This document shows positions 20,278-30,351 of a DNA stretch of 64,000 nucleotides, one piece after another. The notes below the pieces were generated by a model. That model was not told the DNA's origin. It made no database searches and saw nothing but the letters and a program-made list of their open reading frames with translations. The stretch comes from Flavobacteriales bacterium. Its GTDB lineage: Bacteria; Bacteroidota; Bacteroidia; Flavobacteriales_E; Vicingaceae. The stretch covers positions 186,001 to 250,000 of the forward strand of contig JABWCF010000003.1 in the NCBI GenBank assembly GCA_013359255.1. The letters run 5' to 3'. Position numbers and translations under genes: made by a program. Each line of letters begins with the position of its first letter. Within the stretch, counting starts at the first letter, position 1.

Positions 20278-20817
20278 CTAAACCGGTAGACGAACCTCGT
20301 TTGCTTTAAGTGTTTTAGCCGCTTTCAGCATATCTTCAACCACTTTTTTTCCGTATGTTTCCATTTCGAGAGTTTTTACTTCGTAAATGGCATTATTAAT
20401 ATTGGTAGTATAGAAGAAATGATGTTGCACTTCTATTTCGGTATCGGGTATAGAGCGACTGTACAACAGAGCCCCCGGCTCATCTATTAAAATTTCGCTT
20501 TTAAAAACTGCATCTGAGGTAAGGTCTTCTTTTAAGAGGGCAATATTGCCTTCGCCAAACAAAACGGCTATTCCAAAATTCTTTCCTACGGTAATTTCTA
20601 TCGCACCGGAATTGGTGTGTACCACTTCCATTAAGCCCACAGTAGAATCGGGAACCTGAATACTTACTTCCATTCCATATTTAGAAAGATTTAGCCAAGC
20701 ATGGTTGGGCATCAACATGGCCGAAGAATCTTCAACCGGTGTTTCATCTCCACCACCACAAGAAGGAACAACAAACAATGCAGGCAAAAACAACAATGCT
20801 ATTAATAACTTTTTCAT
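20278..20817 (-). CDS. Small lipoprotein of unknown function
   Basis: A 179-aa lipoprotein: signal sequence with lipobox FVVPSC at residue 20, followed by GGGDETPVED, an acidic stretch that in Bacteroidota can favour outer surface placement. The rest is a mixed alpha/beta domain (HAWLNLSKYGMEVSIQVPDS, then VGKNFGIAVLFGEGNIALLKEDL) without a motif I can name. It lies 52 bases past the end of the alpha-2-macroglobulin gene on the same strand, so it may be its downstream operon partner. Confidence 0.75.
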   Translation of the reverse strand: MKKLLIALLFLPALFVVPSCGGGDETPVEDSSAMLMPNHAWLNLSKYGMEVSIQVPDSTVGLMEVVHTNSGAIEITVGKNFGIAVLFGEGNIALLKEDLTSDAVFKSEILIDEPGALLYSRSIPDTEIEVQHHFFYTTNINNAIYEVKTLEMETYGKKVVEDMLKAAKTLKANEVRLPV

Positions 20818-20868
20818 TTGTAAAAAATTTAATTACAAATATAGAATTTCCTTTTAATTGTACTATCC

Positions 20869-23800
20869 TTATTTTAAAACCTTTATGCGAACACCTTCTG
20901 AATGTGAAGTAAATTCGGGAGCATACATGCATTGAATACTTGTAATACCATTAGAAAAATCACCCGGAATATTTACTCTAAGCGGGTATTCAAACACATA
21001 AGTTCCTTTGGGTAAAAAATCGAAAAAGAAATTCGTAGAAGCATCTTTGGTGCTTTCGTAATAGCCCAATCCGTGGCTGTATCGGTAACCCGATAACACA
21101 TTGATGGGTTCTAGTCCAGAGGCACGCATGTCTTTCATGTGTACATATTCCATATCTCTATCCACCCGCAACTCCACTCTTACCATTATTTTATCGCCCG
21201 GTTTTAGCTGCACATTTTTATCAATGGCTTTAATAACAGGACCTGCATCAGTATTTTGTTGCAGAAATAATTTTTTGTTCAGTTTTAATGGCGTTTCATG
21301 TGGTGTAATTTTGTCTAAATCTTCGAAATATTGCCAATACAAGGCTCCCCAGGCTACACCATCATCTTTTTTAGTTACTTTCACATTAGCCATAGAATAG
21401 TTTATTTCGCTGCCTGCCCATGAGGTTTTAAAGTATCCGGTACCGGCTTCTACTTTTACATTTTCCATTTTAGATGGATCTATTTTTAATCCGCCAATGG
21501 TTATTTCAACAGGGGTTGACTGGGCAAGCCAGTCGGTGCCTTTCAGTAACAATGCATAACATGCTTCGGTGGTGGCTTTGGTGGTTTTCCAATCGTTGGT
21601 TTGTTTGTTTTTAAGTAACCATACTTTCATTGCTTCTACCGATTCTTTATCTCCCGCTACCTCATCAAACGCCTCAATTAAGAGTGCTTGTGTTTCAATA
21701 GGTGCCTGATACCAATAATATCCGTAACTTACTTCTTTCCAATACATGCCTAATTCCTCGTGGTACATGGCGTTTTCTTTAAGAGATTTTATAATATCGG
21801 CCGAAACGGTTTTATTTTTCCAACGATGCAGAGCCAATGCCAACATTCCTTGCATATACCTGCTTTTGTTGATCCAGTATTTTTCGGCTTGTTTTTTATA
21901 ATAATCTACGGCTTCTTTGTTGCGTGAAGAAATTTCGGTATCGCCCAAAAAATAGCTGCGGGCGTATAAATACTGTATTTGTGTATAACCCAAATGGTCT
22001 TCGTTAAGGTAATTTTTGTTGTATTTTTTGGTTTGTTCAAAATCTTCGCGAATACGGTTATCCAGATATTTTACGCCATCTAACACCATTTGAAAAGTAG
22101 TATTATCTTCTCTTAAATTTTTTACACCTAATTTATCGAGGTGCCCAAAACCGGTAACAATATGTTGAGTAATGTAGCGATTATCGGGCATTCCTTTAAA
22201 CCATGTCCACCCACCGTTAGGCGTTTGTAAATCCTGAAGTTTTTTAAGAGCCCGTCCAAGTTCATCGCTCATTTTGTTTAAATCGAAAAGCAGGGCTACT
22301 CTTTTTTTACGTTCGGATTCGTTGTTGGCTTCGAGTACCCATGGCGTTTCCTGCAATACCAACGATTTTAATTCTTCGTTTTTGCTAAGGTTTGAAAGAA
22401 AAGCTTCGGGCGATTTGCTTTTCCAACTTTCAAAAACTGTTTTTACTTTCGGACTGGAATTTACTATATGCGAGCCAATAGAATTTGCATAGTACCTACT
22501 AAAAGTTTGTTCGGCACACTCGTAAGGATACTCCATCATGTACGGAAGTGCTTGTATTGCGTACCATGCAGGATTTGATGTAAACTCTAGGGTAAGTTTA
22601 TGATGTGTTAGGGTACTTGATTTTTCCGCTTCGGAAAGTTTTTTAAATACAAAATCTTTGGTTTGTTTTCCACGTATGGGCAATGGCATACTTTCGGTAA
22701 CCAACATACGGTTGGTTAATATGGGCACCATTCGTTCTTCTCCATCACTGAATTTGCCGGCTTTGGCTACTACTTTACAAGCCACCGTTCCGTAGCCTTC
22801 AGGAATGAATATTTCCCAGCTTACTACGGTACTTTTTCCTTTTTCGGTTTTAAATTTTTTGCTTGCTTTTTCTTTTAAAAATTTATCTGAAATAATTTCT
22901 CCGTTTTCCGGATGAGTAAAAACAATTTCAGCCTCTCCCTCTATATTTTCTGCCGCAAGGTTTGAGATTTTTGCTGAAAGCACCATTCCATCGCTTTCGC
23001 GAAAAAAGCGTGGTAAATTAGGGAACACCATCAGTTCTTTTTGTGTTACTGTTTCATTAAATCCAAAACCGTATTTCAACTCTTTGGTATGGGCCATCGC
23101 CATCACTTTCCAACGCGTTAATGCTTCGGGAACCGTAAAGGTAAATTGCGTTTCGCCTTTTTCGTTGGTGGTTAAATGCGGAAAGAAAAAGGCTGTTTCG
23201 TTTAAGTTGGTACGCACACTCACGGGTTCCGAGGGTTTGTTCTTTTCTTTTGCCAAGCTTAGGCTTTCGGTTGTTGTTTCTTCTAAAGGGATATTGGCAT
23301 CTTTTCCGCTGCTCTCTTTATCTTCGCTTTTTTTAGATTTGCTTGCAACCGGTGGTGCTTGTTCGGCTTGTTCGGCTTCTTCTCTCATCATGTCATCTCC
23401 CATTACACCGCCTCTGGGCATGGAAGATTTGGAATATCTGTAGTTATATCTATTCATATAAAAACCAAACCAATTAATATAATCGTACGAGTGCTCGTAA
23501 TGGCCGGCATAGGTATTCCAATCGTGTTGGTATAATTGTGAAGAACCGTTTCCAAAAGCCTTATTGCTTTGCCAATAATGTTTGGCATAATAATGTTGGT
23601 AAATATCAAAACTCCAATAGTGAGGCTTAAATGCGTCTAAAGAGGCATCGTACATACCGGCTAATAATTCGGCAGCTACTTTATCGCCCTTTTTATCTTT
23701 CACCGTAATTTTCCATTCTTCTTTTTGCCCCGGATATAGTTTATTTCTGAAAGTAGAAAATTCCAAATCGAGTTGCTTATTGGTAAACGGCACATGAATA

Positions 23801-26800
23801 GGAATTGAGTTCGTAAAAATTCTTCCGTATTTTACCATTGAAATATGCACCACAAAACCCCCTCTGTGTTTCTCTTCTATCGGAAATTGCAACAACGATT
23901 TATTATTATTTAATTTTATGAAAGTGCTGGTTTGAGTGGTTTCATCGTGTTCTGTTTCTACCAATACGCTTACGTTTTCGGCAGCCGATGAAATAACAAT
24001 TTGAGCTTTTTCTCCCGGTTCGCAGGTAGTTTTTTGTTCATGTATCCACCATAAATTGTTTGCGATGCTTTGGCTTGAAGCGGTGGAGTAAAGTGAAAAA
24101 TATTTTATCTCTTTTACTTCTTCGTTAAAACTATCGGTAGCAGTAAACTCTGCTACATATTCTCCCTCTTGCCATTGATGAATTTCTTTTAGAAGTATTT
24201 TATTCTTTTTAACGGTTGTGTCTGTATTAAATAATGTTTCGAAAACTTGTTTAGATTTTTCCCATTTGAATTTGTTTAACTCATCTGCATACAAATCGGT
24301 TGGAAAAGAATCATCATATTCTTTTTGTGTCAAGATATGTTTATCGGGGCGTTTTACCAAGCGACTTCTAAATACTTTTGTGGGTTCTTTCAACTTCCAA
24401 ATAGTTAACTTACCTTTTGCCGGAACGGGTTGTCCGTTAAGATTTAAAGAATGAACCATAACAGAAGTAGCTACCTCTTTTTCTATTTTATCTTTTACAT
24501 CGGAAAAGAGCGTCATAGCATTATAACCTACCGAAACGGTTGTTGAAGATTCATGTGTTTCTCCATTGATATCGGTAACCGTAGCCAGCACCGTGTAAGC
24601 AAAGGTGGGGTAATATTTTTTACCAACACTTTTATCGGGTAATGCAGTAAATTCTATTTCAAATTCTCCGTTATCGTTGGTTTTTACAATGCCATTTACC
24701 ACTTCGGTAGCGGGTGACGGGGGATAATATCCCCAACGGTAATAACTCCAGTACGGAAAACTTGTGTTTCGGGTAACCCGAAATTGCACCTCTGAATTAT
24801 CAAGATTGGAGCCTGCGTATGTTACCGCCTTTCCTTTTACTTTAATTTTTTCGTTTAGTCTAAACTGCCCTTTTACCGGTTCGAAAAGCACCTCAAAGGT
24901 GGGTCGTTTATATTCTTCTACCGAAATATAAACAGAACCGTACCCATCGGAAATGTACATATTGCCATTAAGCCCACTGCTTGGGGCTGTAAACGAACCG
25001 CTAAATGTGCCGTATTCATTGGTGGTAAGCGATACGTCTTCTATTTTTTGATTATTTACATCGTAAAAAGTAACTAGTGAGGTGTGTTTTGTTTTTATTT
25101 TATTTGAATTCAACTCCGGATTATTTTCAAGTACTATTCCTTTAAAATACACGGTTTGCCCGGGTCGGTAAATGGCTCTGTCGGTATAAAAAAAGGTTTT
25201 GGTTTCGGTGTAATTGTAACGGTATGGTTTGTATTGATAGTAGCTGTCGTTTGTGTTCAACCGATCGTTTTTGTATTTTAAGTCTAGATAAAAAGTACTG
25301 TATTCTTCGAAGGGTTCTACTTTAAAAGAGCCTTTCTCATTGGTTTTATAAGTATTTAATTTTTTCCACTCGTATTTGCGTGAGGTATAATTATATTTTT
25401 CGTAGTACAATTGGGCTTCTACATCTTTTAAAGGATTTCCTTGAGTACGATTCATTACAAAAAACTCGTACTTGCCGTTATCCATTCGTTTGGTAACATA
25501 AGCTAAGTCGCTTACCCAAAAAGGCGAATAGGCTACTGCGTGGTTTTTGAATGTAAACTGGCTATTGTCAGAAACCAGCAATACGTAGTGTCCTAAAGGC
25601 AATGAATCTATTTTAAGTTCGGTAATGTGTTGTTGAAAATCTCCATCATCGGGTAATTCTACCATCCACTCATTTTTGGTTTTAAACGAATTGAAATATT
25701 GTATCAACTTTTCTCCGTAACGGTTTTCGTTGTTTTTGTAATAATCTTCCCAATCTACCTTTATAATTTTACACCATACCTTTTTTACGTTTTTGTAAGT
25801 AAGGCTAGCCTTTAAAAAGGTATTGGAAGGGTTTGCAAATTCAACCTGAAAAGAAAGGCTTTTTTGAAAAATGGTTTCTTTGAGTGAACTGCATTGTTTA
25901 GCACCAAACGATTTCGGAAACTTTTGACTGGTTTGGTTACAAATTTCGAGTGCCTTTTTGGTGTACCACTTAAAGGTATCAGCCTCGAAAGGTTTATACT
26001 GAGAGCCTAACTGATAATAATATTGTGCTATTTTATACGTTACCTCGGCAGAAGCTTCGTGGTATACAAATTGTTTTTCTAAGTTTTCTAAGGCTTGTAA
26101 ATACAAACTGTCTTTTTCGGGAAAAACAGCCTGATTTCTTACGAGCTGCAATCTTTTTAAATCGGCATCTATTAGTGCATTGGGTTCTTTATCGTTTAAA
26201 TGCGAGGCAATAATGTTTTGCAAAATGGTGAGTGCATAAATCTTAAGAGAAAGCGTATCGGCCGATTGTATATTTATTTTAGTGAACTCTTTGGCGGGTA
26301 AAAAATATTCGGGTTTATCTACCTGAAAAGCATATATCGGAGTGGTAATACGAGCTTGTTCGTTCATAAAAAAATCTACTGCACGGTGTGCTAAAAAATC
26401 GTACAAAAAAGGACGAAGCGATCTCGATTCTTTTTGCACAATTAATATATCATCGAAAATGGCTGCAGGTGTACGTTGCAAGTCCTCCGTATTTTTAAGA
26501 GATTCTAAATAGGCTTTTATCGATGCGTCAATTAAGGTTTTGGCATCCCATGTTCTGATGTCATCTGGCTTTGTATCGGCCACCTGACTTCGATCGTGGA
26601 GTTGCCACATATTTTGCTGGTAATAATTCCAATATAGTTCAGCCAATAGCGATTGCAATATATTGCACAAAGGAAAGGCCGATTTATCGGCTTCATTTTG
26701 CACATCGTATATTGCCTTTACAAAAGAATCTTCTTCAATATACGAGTTGAATTTTATTTTATATATAAGGCATTTGGCTACTTGTGCCGGAATGTTTTCT

Positions 26801-27030
26801 TTCACTGCCTTGGCATATATCTTTTCAACCTGCTCTAATGCAGAACGGGTTAATCCTTTCTGTTCCAACGAATCTACCTTTGCCCAATCGGATAGATATG
26901 TTTTAGAATGGTTATACATTAACAAGGTTTTTTGAGGGGTGTACGTTTTCTGAGCAATAAAAAAAGTAAATCCAAGACTTGCAATGGAACACAGAACAAC
27001 GAGTACAATGGTTTTTTTTCTGGATATCAT
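20869..27030 (-). CDS. Alpha-2-macroglobulin family protein with thioester motif
   Basis: A 2053-aa envelope protein. The N-terminus has a signal-anchor (KKTIVLVVLCSIASLGFTFFIA) and no lipobox. MG2/MG3-like beta domains occupy roughly residues 500-1250, with YRPGQTVYFKGIVLENN as the MG2 hallmark. A low-complexity charged bait-like linker (EEAEQAEQAPPVASKSKKSEDKES) lies near residue 1220, followed by the A2M domain (FFFPHLTTNEKGETQFTFTVPEALTRW) near 1270. The thioester site CAEQ occurs in MEYPYECAEQTFSR near residue 1503, followed by a long alpha/alpha toroid. By analogy with bacterial alpha-2-macroglobulins it traps proteases through a bait cleavage and thioester attack. No pbpC gene is adjacent, unlike the Gram-negative pair. 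Confidence 0.93.
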   Translation of the reverse strand: MISRKKTIVLVVLCSIASLGFTFFIAQKTYTPQKTLLMYNHSKTYLSDWAKVDSLEQKGLTRSALEQVEKIYAKAVKENIPAQVAKCLIYKIKFNSYIEEDSFVKAIYDVQNEADKSAFPLCNILQSLLAELYWNYYQQNMWQLHDRSQVADTKPDDIRTWDAKTLIDASIKAYLESLKNTEDLQRTPAAIFDDILIVQKESRSLRPFLYDFLAHRAVDFFMNEQARITTPIYAFQVDKPEYFLPAKEFTKINIQSADTLSLKIYALTILQNIIASHLNDKEPNALIDADLKRLQLVRNQAVFPEKDSLYLQALENLEKQFVYHEASAEVTYKIAQYYYQLGSQYKPFEADTFKWYTKKALEICNQTSQKFPKSFGAKQCSSLKETIFQKSLSFQVEFANPSNTFLKASLTYKNVKKVWCKIIKVDWEDYYKNNENRYGEKLIQYFNSFKTKNEWMVELPDDGDFQQHITELKIDSLPLGHYVLLVSDNSQFTFKNHAVAYSPFWVSDLAYVTKRMDNGKYEFFVMNRTQGNPLKDVEAQLYYEKYNYTSRKYEWKKLNTYKTNEKGSFKVEPFEEYSTFYLDLKYKNDRLNTNDSYYQYKPYRYNYTETKTFFYTDRAIYRPGQTVYFKGIVLENNPELNSNKIKTKHTSLVTFYDVNNQKIEDVSLTTNEYGTFSGSFTAPSSGLNGNMYISDGYGSVYISVEEYKRPTFEVLFEPVKGQFRLNEKIKVKGKAVTYAGSNLDNSEVQFRVTRNTSFPYWSYYRWGYYPPSPATEVVNGIVKTNDNGEFEIEFTALPDKSVGKKYYPTFAYTVLATVTDINGETHESSTTVSVGYNAMTLFSDVKDKIEKEVATSVMVHSLNLNGQPVPAKGKLTIWKLKEPTKVFRSRLVKRPDKHILTQKEYDDSFPTDLYADELNKFKWEKSKQVFETLFNTDTTVKKNKILLKEIHQWQEGEYVAEFTATDSFNEEVKEIKYFSLYSTASSQSIANNLWWIHEQKTTCEPGEKAQIVISSAAENVSVLVETEHDETTQTSTFIKLNNNKSLLQFPIEEKHRGGFVVHISMVKYGRIFTNSIPIHVPFTNKQLDLEFSTFRNKLYPGQKEEWKITVKDKKGDKVAAELLAGMYDASLDAFKPHYWSFDIYQHYYAKHYWQSNKAFGNGSSQLYQHDWNTYAGHYEHSYDYINWFGFYMNRYNYRYSKSSMPRGGVMGDDMMREEAEQAEQAPPVASKSKKSEDKESSGKDANIPLEETTTESLSLAKEKNKPSEPVSVRTNLNETAFFFPHLTTNEKGETQFTFTVPEALTRWKVMAMAHTKELKYGFGFNETVTQKELMVFPNLPRFFRESDGMVLSAKISNLAAENIEGEAEIVFTHPENGEIISDKFLKEKASKKFKTEKGKSTVVSWEIFIPEGYGTVACKVVAKAGKFSDGEERMVPILTNRMLVTESMPLPIRGKQTKDFVFKKLSEAEKSSTLTHHKLTLEFTSNPAWYAIQALPYMMEYPYECAEQTFSRYYANSIGSHIVNSSPKVKTVFESWKSKSPEAFLSNLSKNEELKSLVLQETPWVLEANNESERKKRVALLFDLNKMSDELGRALKKLQDLQTPNGGWTWFKGMPDNRYITQHIVTGFGHLDKLGVKNLREDNTTFQMVLDGVKYLDNRIREDFEQTKKYNKNYLNEDHLGYTQIQYLYARSYFLGDTEISSRNKEAVDYYKKQAEKYWINKSRYMQGMLALALHRWKNKTVSADIIKSLKENAMYHEELGMYWKEVSYGYYWYQAPIETQALLIEAFDEVAGDKESVEAMKVWLLKNKQTNDWKTTKATTEACYALLLKGTDWLAQSTPVEITIGGLKIDPSKMENVKVEAGTGYFKTSWAGSEINYSMANVKVTKKDDGVAWGALYWQYFEDLDKITPHETPLKLNKKLFLQQNTDAGPVIKAIDKNVQLKPGDKIMVRVELRVDRDMEYVHMKDMRASGLEPINVLSGYRYSHGLGYYESTKDASTNFFFDFLPKGTYVFEYPLRVNIPGDFSNGITSIQCMYAPEFTSHSEGVRIKVLK

Positions 27031-27125
27031 GATTGTTTTTTTGACTTAGATGAAACAAAAAGTGAATTTGCATAAATTATTTATAAAAAAACCGATAAAG
27101 AAAACGACATCGTCAATACACGCTC

Positions 27126-27518
27126 CTACAAGAACCCATTGAGCCATTTTAGTGCTTTTTCTTCCGATGAAAAAACTTTTACGGGTATTTGTGGCCGATG
27201 TAAATACAAGTACATATTGATAGCAAATGAGGTTACAGTATTCGTTTTCTCATTTACAAAAGCCAAGGCATTCGCCACAGTAGGCAATGTTTTCGTCATA
27301 AAGGCTTTTGCTTCGTTTTCCACATCTTCAATGTTAGTAACATTTCCAAGCAGTGGGGAAACACAGCCGCTTTGTAAACGTAAAATTCCTTCGTAGTTCT
27401 CAACAAAATCGCTTAAATTCAAACTCTTTATCCCCTCTAAATGCTTAAATATAAGCATTCCGTTACTACACTTTTTTATTTGAGCGTTACCTGTGGTTAT
27501 TTCTGTAAGCACTTCCAT
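27126..27518 (-). CDS. STAS/SEC14-like small cytosolic protein
   Basis: A 130-aa protein without signal peptide or membrane segment, rich in alternating strands and helices. Its C-terminal half (NALAFVNEKTNTVTSFAINMYLYLHRPQIPVKVFSSEEKALKWLNGFL in pieces) matches the SpoIIAA-like/STAS-SEC14 fold recurrent in Bacteroidota, where the closing Glu-x-Ala-x-x-Trp-Leu is typical. Role unknown; it may be a small ligand or partner-binding domain. It lies between the A2M gene and the divergent tolC-like operon. Confidence 0.6.
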   Translation of the reverse strand: MEVLTEITTGNAQIKKCSNGMLIFKHLEGIKSLNLSDFVENYEGILRLQSGCVSPLLGNVTNIEDVENEAKAFMTKTLPTVANALAFVNEKTNTVTSFAINMYLYLHRPQIPVKVFSSEEKALKWLNGFL

Positions 27519-27597
27519 CCGTTAATTCTACTCGTTTACCTTTTATCCGAAATATTCTCCTTTGGTACAAAGCTAAAGAAAGTATTAAAAAGAAATA

Positions 27598-27605
27598 TAA
27601 CTTTG
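27598..27605 (+). promoter_or_regulatory. Bacteroidota -7 promoter element
   Basis: TAACTTTG matches TAnnTTTG exactly, only 5 bases before the tolC-like ATG. A TTTG at 27571-27574 lies 23 bases upstream, longer than the usual 17-19, so the -33 assignment is weak. Any leader would be very short. Confidence 0.4.
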
Positions 27606-27610
27606 TTTTA

Positions 27611-29023
27611 ATGAAAACATTGTTTTTACTTCTGTTATCACTGACTCATATTGTAGCTGTACAGGCACAAGAAACTTGGACATTAAAACAGTGTGTGGAG
27701 CAAGCTCTGAAAAATAACTTACAAATCAAACAATCGGCATACAATAAAGAATCGGCCAAGAGGAGCATGGAACAAAGTTATGCCAACACACTCCCCACCA
27801 TAAACGGGTTTGCTACGCATACCTACAATTTTGGTCAAACCATCGACCCATTTACTAACCAATTTGCCAGCCAACAAGTTCGCTCTAACAGCTTAGGCTT
27901 AAATGGGCAGTTAGTATTATTTAACGGACTGCAAAATGTGCACTCCATACAACAAAATAAACTAGCTTACACAGCTTCCGAATTCGATTTACAAAAAACT
28001 AAAAATGATATTTCCATTGCGGTAGCTTCGGCTTATTTGCAGGTAATCTTTGCCGAAGAACAATTTACCAATGTCTCTGTACAAGCTGCACTTACATTAC
28101 AACAACGTAACCGAATTGAAAAACTATACCATGCAGGCAGCCTAGCAAAATCGGCACTGCTCGATATAGAAGCACAATTGGCAATGGAAGAGTTACAGGT
28201 AGTAAACAGCGAAAATCAAGTAAATTTAAGTTACTTGAACTTAAAACAGTTAATAGAAATTGACCCTACAACCTCCATTCGCTTAGAAAAACCGGAAGTA
28301 TATTCTATGGAAGCATACCTGCCTCCACAAACTGCAGCAGGAATTTATGAAATCTCATTAGAAAAAATGCCCGAAATAAAAAGTGCCGAATATAAATACT
28401 ACGCTTCTAAAAAAAGATTGGCTGCCTCTAGAGGAGGAATGAGCCCTCGCCTTACCTTAAGCGGCAACTATGGTTCGGGGTATTCAGGGCTTCAGAAAGA
28501 AATTACCGGCATTTCTCTCTCTGGCACAGATACAATAGGATTTACAGGCTCTGGCGATTATGTGTATCAACCCAAATACACCTTTCAAACACAACCTAAA
28601 TCGTTTAACGATCAGTTGCGAGATAATATCAACCGCTCGGTAGGTTTTACTTTAACGATTCCTATTTTTAACGGTTGGGCAACCAAAACCAACATTGGCA
28701 TAGCAAAACTAACCATGCAAGGAAACGAACTTGCCTTAGAACAAACTAAACGACAGTTACAAAAAAATGTACAAACAGCACATGCCGATGTTTTAGCTGC
28801 GTTTCAGAAATACAAAGCAAGCAACAAATCATACCTTGCGTTTAAAGAAAGTTTTACTTATGCCTCTTCCCGATTTGAACAAGGTGTAATAAATGCTATA
28901 GAATTTAACGATGCAAAAAATAAATTAATAAAATCCGAATCGGAATGGTTGCAAGCCAAATACGATTTGCTTTTTAAAATAAAAATATTAGAGTTTTACT
29001 CAGGTAATCCTATAGAGTTTTAA
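27611..29023 (+). CDS. TolC-family outer membrane efflux protein
   Basis: A 470-aa outer membrane channel: signal peptide ending VAVQAQ, then two OEP repeats of long helices and barrel strands, with WTLKQCVEQALKNNLQIKQS at the start and LNGQLVLFNGLQN and GFTLTIPIFNGWATKTNIG marking each repeat. It would form the trimeric exit duct of a tripartite pump. The adaptor gene follows after 24 bases. No inner membrane pump gene is adjacent. Confidence 0.93.
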   Translation: MKTLFLLLLSLTHIVAVQAQETWTLKQCVEQALKNNLQIKQSAYNKESAKRSMEQSYANTLPTINGFATHTYNFGQTIDPFTNQFASQQVRSNSLGLNGQLVLFNGLQNVHSIQQNKLAYTASEFDLQKTKNDISIAVASAYLQVIFAEEQFTNVSVQAALTLQQRNRIEKLYHAGSLAKSALLDIEAQLAMEELQVVNSENQVNLSYLNLKQLIEIDPTTSIRLEKPEVYSMEAYLPPQTAAGIYEISLEKMPEIKSAEYKYYASKKRLAASRGGMSPRLTLSGNYGSGYSGLQKEITGISLSGTDTIGFTGSGDYVYQPKYTFQTQPKSFNDQLRDNINRSVGFTLTIPIFNGWATKTNIGIAKLTMQGNELALEQTKRQLQKNVQTAHADVLAAFQKYKASNKSYLAFKESFTYASSRFEQGVINAIEFNDAKNKLIKSESEWLQAKYDLLFKIKILEFYSGNPIEF

Positions 29024-29047
29024 TTTAACCTACAAGAAAAACCACGA

Positions 29048-30349
29048 ATGAAAAAAAAGAAATTATATATACTTCTTGCCATCGTTTTTTTGGTAGTGCT
29101 TATTATTGCACTTGCCAAGGGTAGTAAAGGCGGCAGACAGCATCAGGTAACGGTAGAACAAGCCGCACTTCGCTCCATTACAGAAATTGTATCGGCAAAC
29201 GGAAAAATACAGCCCGAAACCGAAGTGAAAATAAGCAGCGATGTTTCGGGCGAAATAATAGAAATTACGGTTCAAGAAGGCGATAAAGTAAAAAAAGGGC
29301 AGTTGTTAATACGCATCAGGCCCGACACCTACCAGTCGGCCAGCGAAAGAGCCACTGCATCGTTAAACACCACCAAGGCTAATTTGGCAAACTCTAAGGC
29401 AAGGCTTGCTCAGGCAAAAGCTCAGTTTTTAACCAACGAACTTAATTATAACCGAAACAAAAAGTTGTATGAACAACAAGCCATTTCTCAGGCCGAATTC
29501 GATAATATTCAGGCCTCTTACGAAGTGGCAAAAGCGGAGGTAGAAGCAGCTGAACAAACCGTAATTGCTGCCGAATATAATGTACAAAGTGCATTAGCTA
29601 GTCTGAAAGAAGCCAATGAAAATTTAACCAAAACAACCATCTACGCTCCCATTGACGGAACCGTATCTTCTCTTAGCAAAAAAACCGGAGAACGTGTAGT
29701 GGGCACAAATATGATGGATGGCACTGAAATTATGCGAATTGCCGATTTATCGAAAATGGAAGTAAGTGTGAATGTAAACGAAAACGATATTGTTCGGCTT
29801 TCTTTAAACGATACCGCAATTATAGAGGTTGATGCTTTTATGGGAAAACCCTTTTTGGGTATTGTTACCCGTTTGGCTAATTCAGCCACTGTTCAAGGTA
29901 TTACTACCGACCAAGTAACGAATTTTGATGTTCGCATTCGCATATTGCCTTCTTCATACAAAGAATTGGTTAACGACACCAGCATTTCTTCCCCTTTTCG
30001 CCCCGGAATGTCGGCTACTGCCGATATAACCACCCAAACGGTTAAAAATGTCGTTACAGTACCGATACAGGCCGTAACGACAAGAGAGGATACCACCCAA
30101 AAAGAAGTACCCCTTGAAAAAAATAAAATGAAGGAGTGCGTTTTTATTTCTTCCGAAGGAAAGGCAAAAATAGTTTACGTGCAAACAGGGATACAGGACA
30201 ATAAATTTATTCAGGTAACCTCGGGTTTAAAAGAAGGAGAAGAGGTAATAACCGGTCCTTTTTCGATAGTAAGCAAATTGATTAACCACAATGATAAAAT
30301 TGAAATTGTAAAAAAAGAGACTCTTACAACCGGAATAGAAATAAAATAA
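29048..30349 (+). CDS. HlyD/MacA-type periplasmic adaptor subunit
   Basis: A 433-aa membrane fusion protein: single N-terminal transmembrane anchor (LYILLAIVFLVVLIIALAKG), lipoyl-like domain (VSGEIIEITVQEGDKVKKGQLLIRI), a coiled-coil hairpin rich in Ala/Lys (residues about 95-190, LANSKARLAQAKAQF), then a lipoyl return and beta-barrel (APIDGTVSSLSKKTGERVVG). It links a TolC duct to an inner membrane ABC or RND pump. MacA is the closest type, but macB-like genes are missing here and tsaB starts two bases after the stop. Confidence 0.92.
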   Translation: MKKKKLYILLAIVFLVVLIIALAKGSKGGRQHQVTVEQAALRSITEIVSANGKIQPETEVKISSDVSGEIIEITVQEGDKVKKGQLLIRIRPDTYQSASERATASLNTTKANLANSKARLAQAKAQFLTNELNYNRNKKLYEQQAISQAEFDNIQASYEVAKAEVEAAEQTVIAAEYNVQSALASLKEANENLTKTTIYAPIDGTVSSLSKKTGERVVGTNMMDGTEIMRIADLSKMEVSVNVNENDIVRLSLNDTAIIEVDAFMGKPFLGIVTRLANSATVQGITTDQVTNFDVRIRILPSSYKELVNDTSISSPFRPGMSATADITTQTVKNVVTVPIQAVTTREDTTQKEVPLEKNKMKECVFISSEGKAKIVYVQTGIQDNKFIQVTSGLKEGEEVITGPFSIVSKLINHNDKIEIVKKETLTTGIEIK

Positions 30350-30351
30350 AT

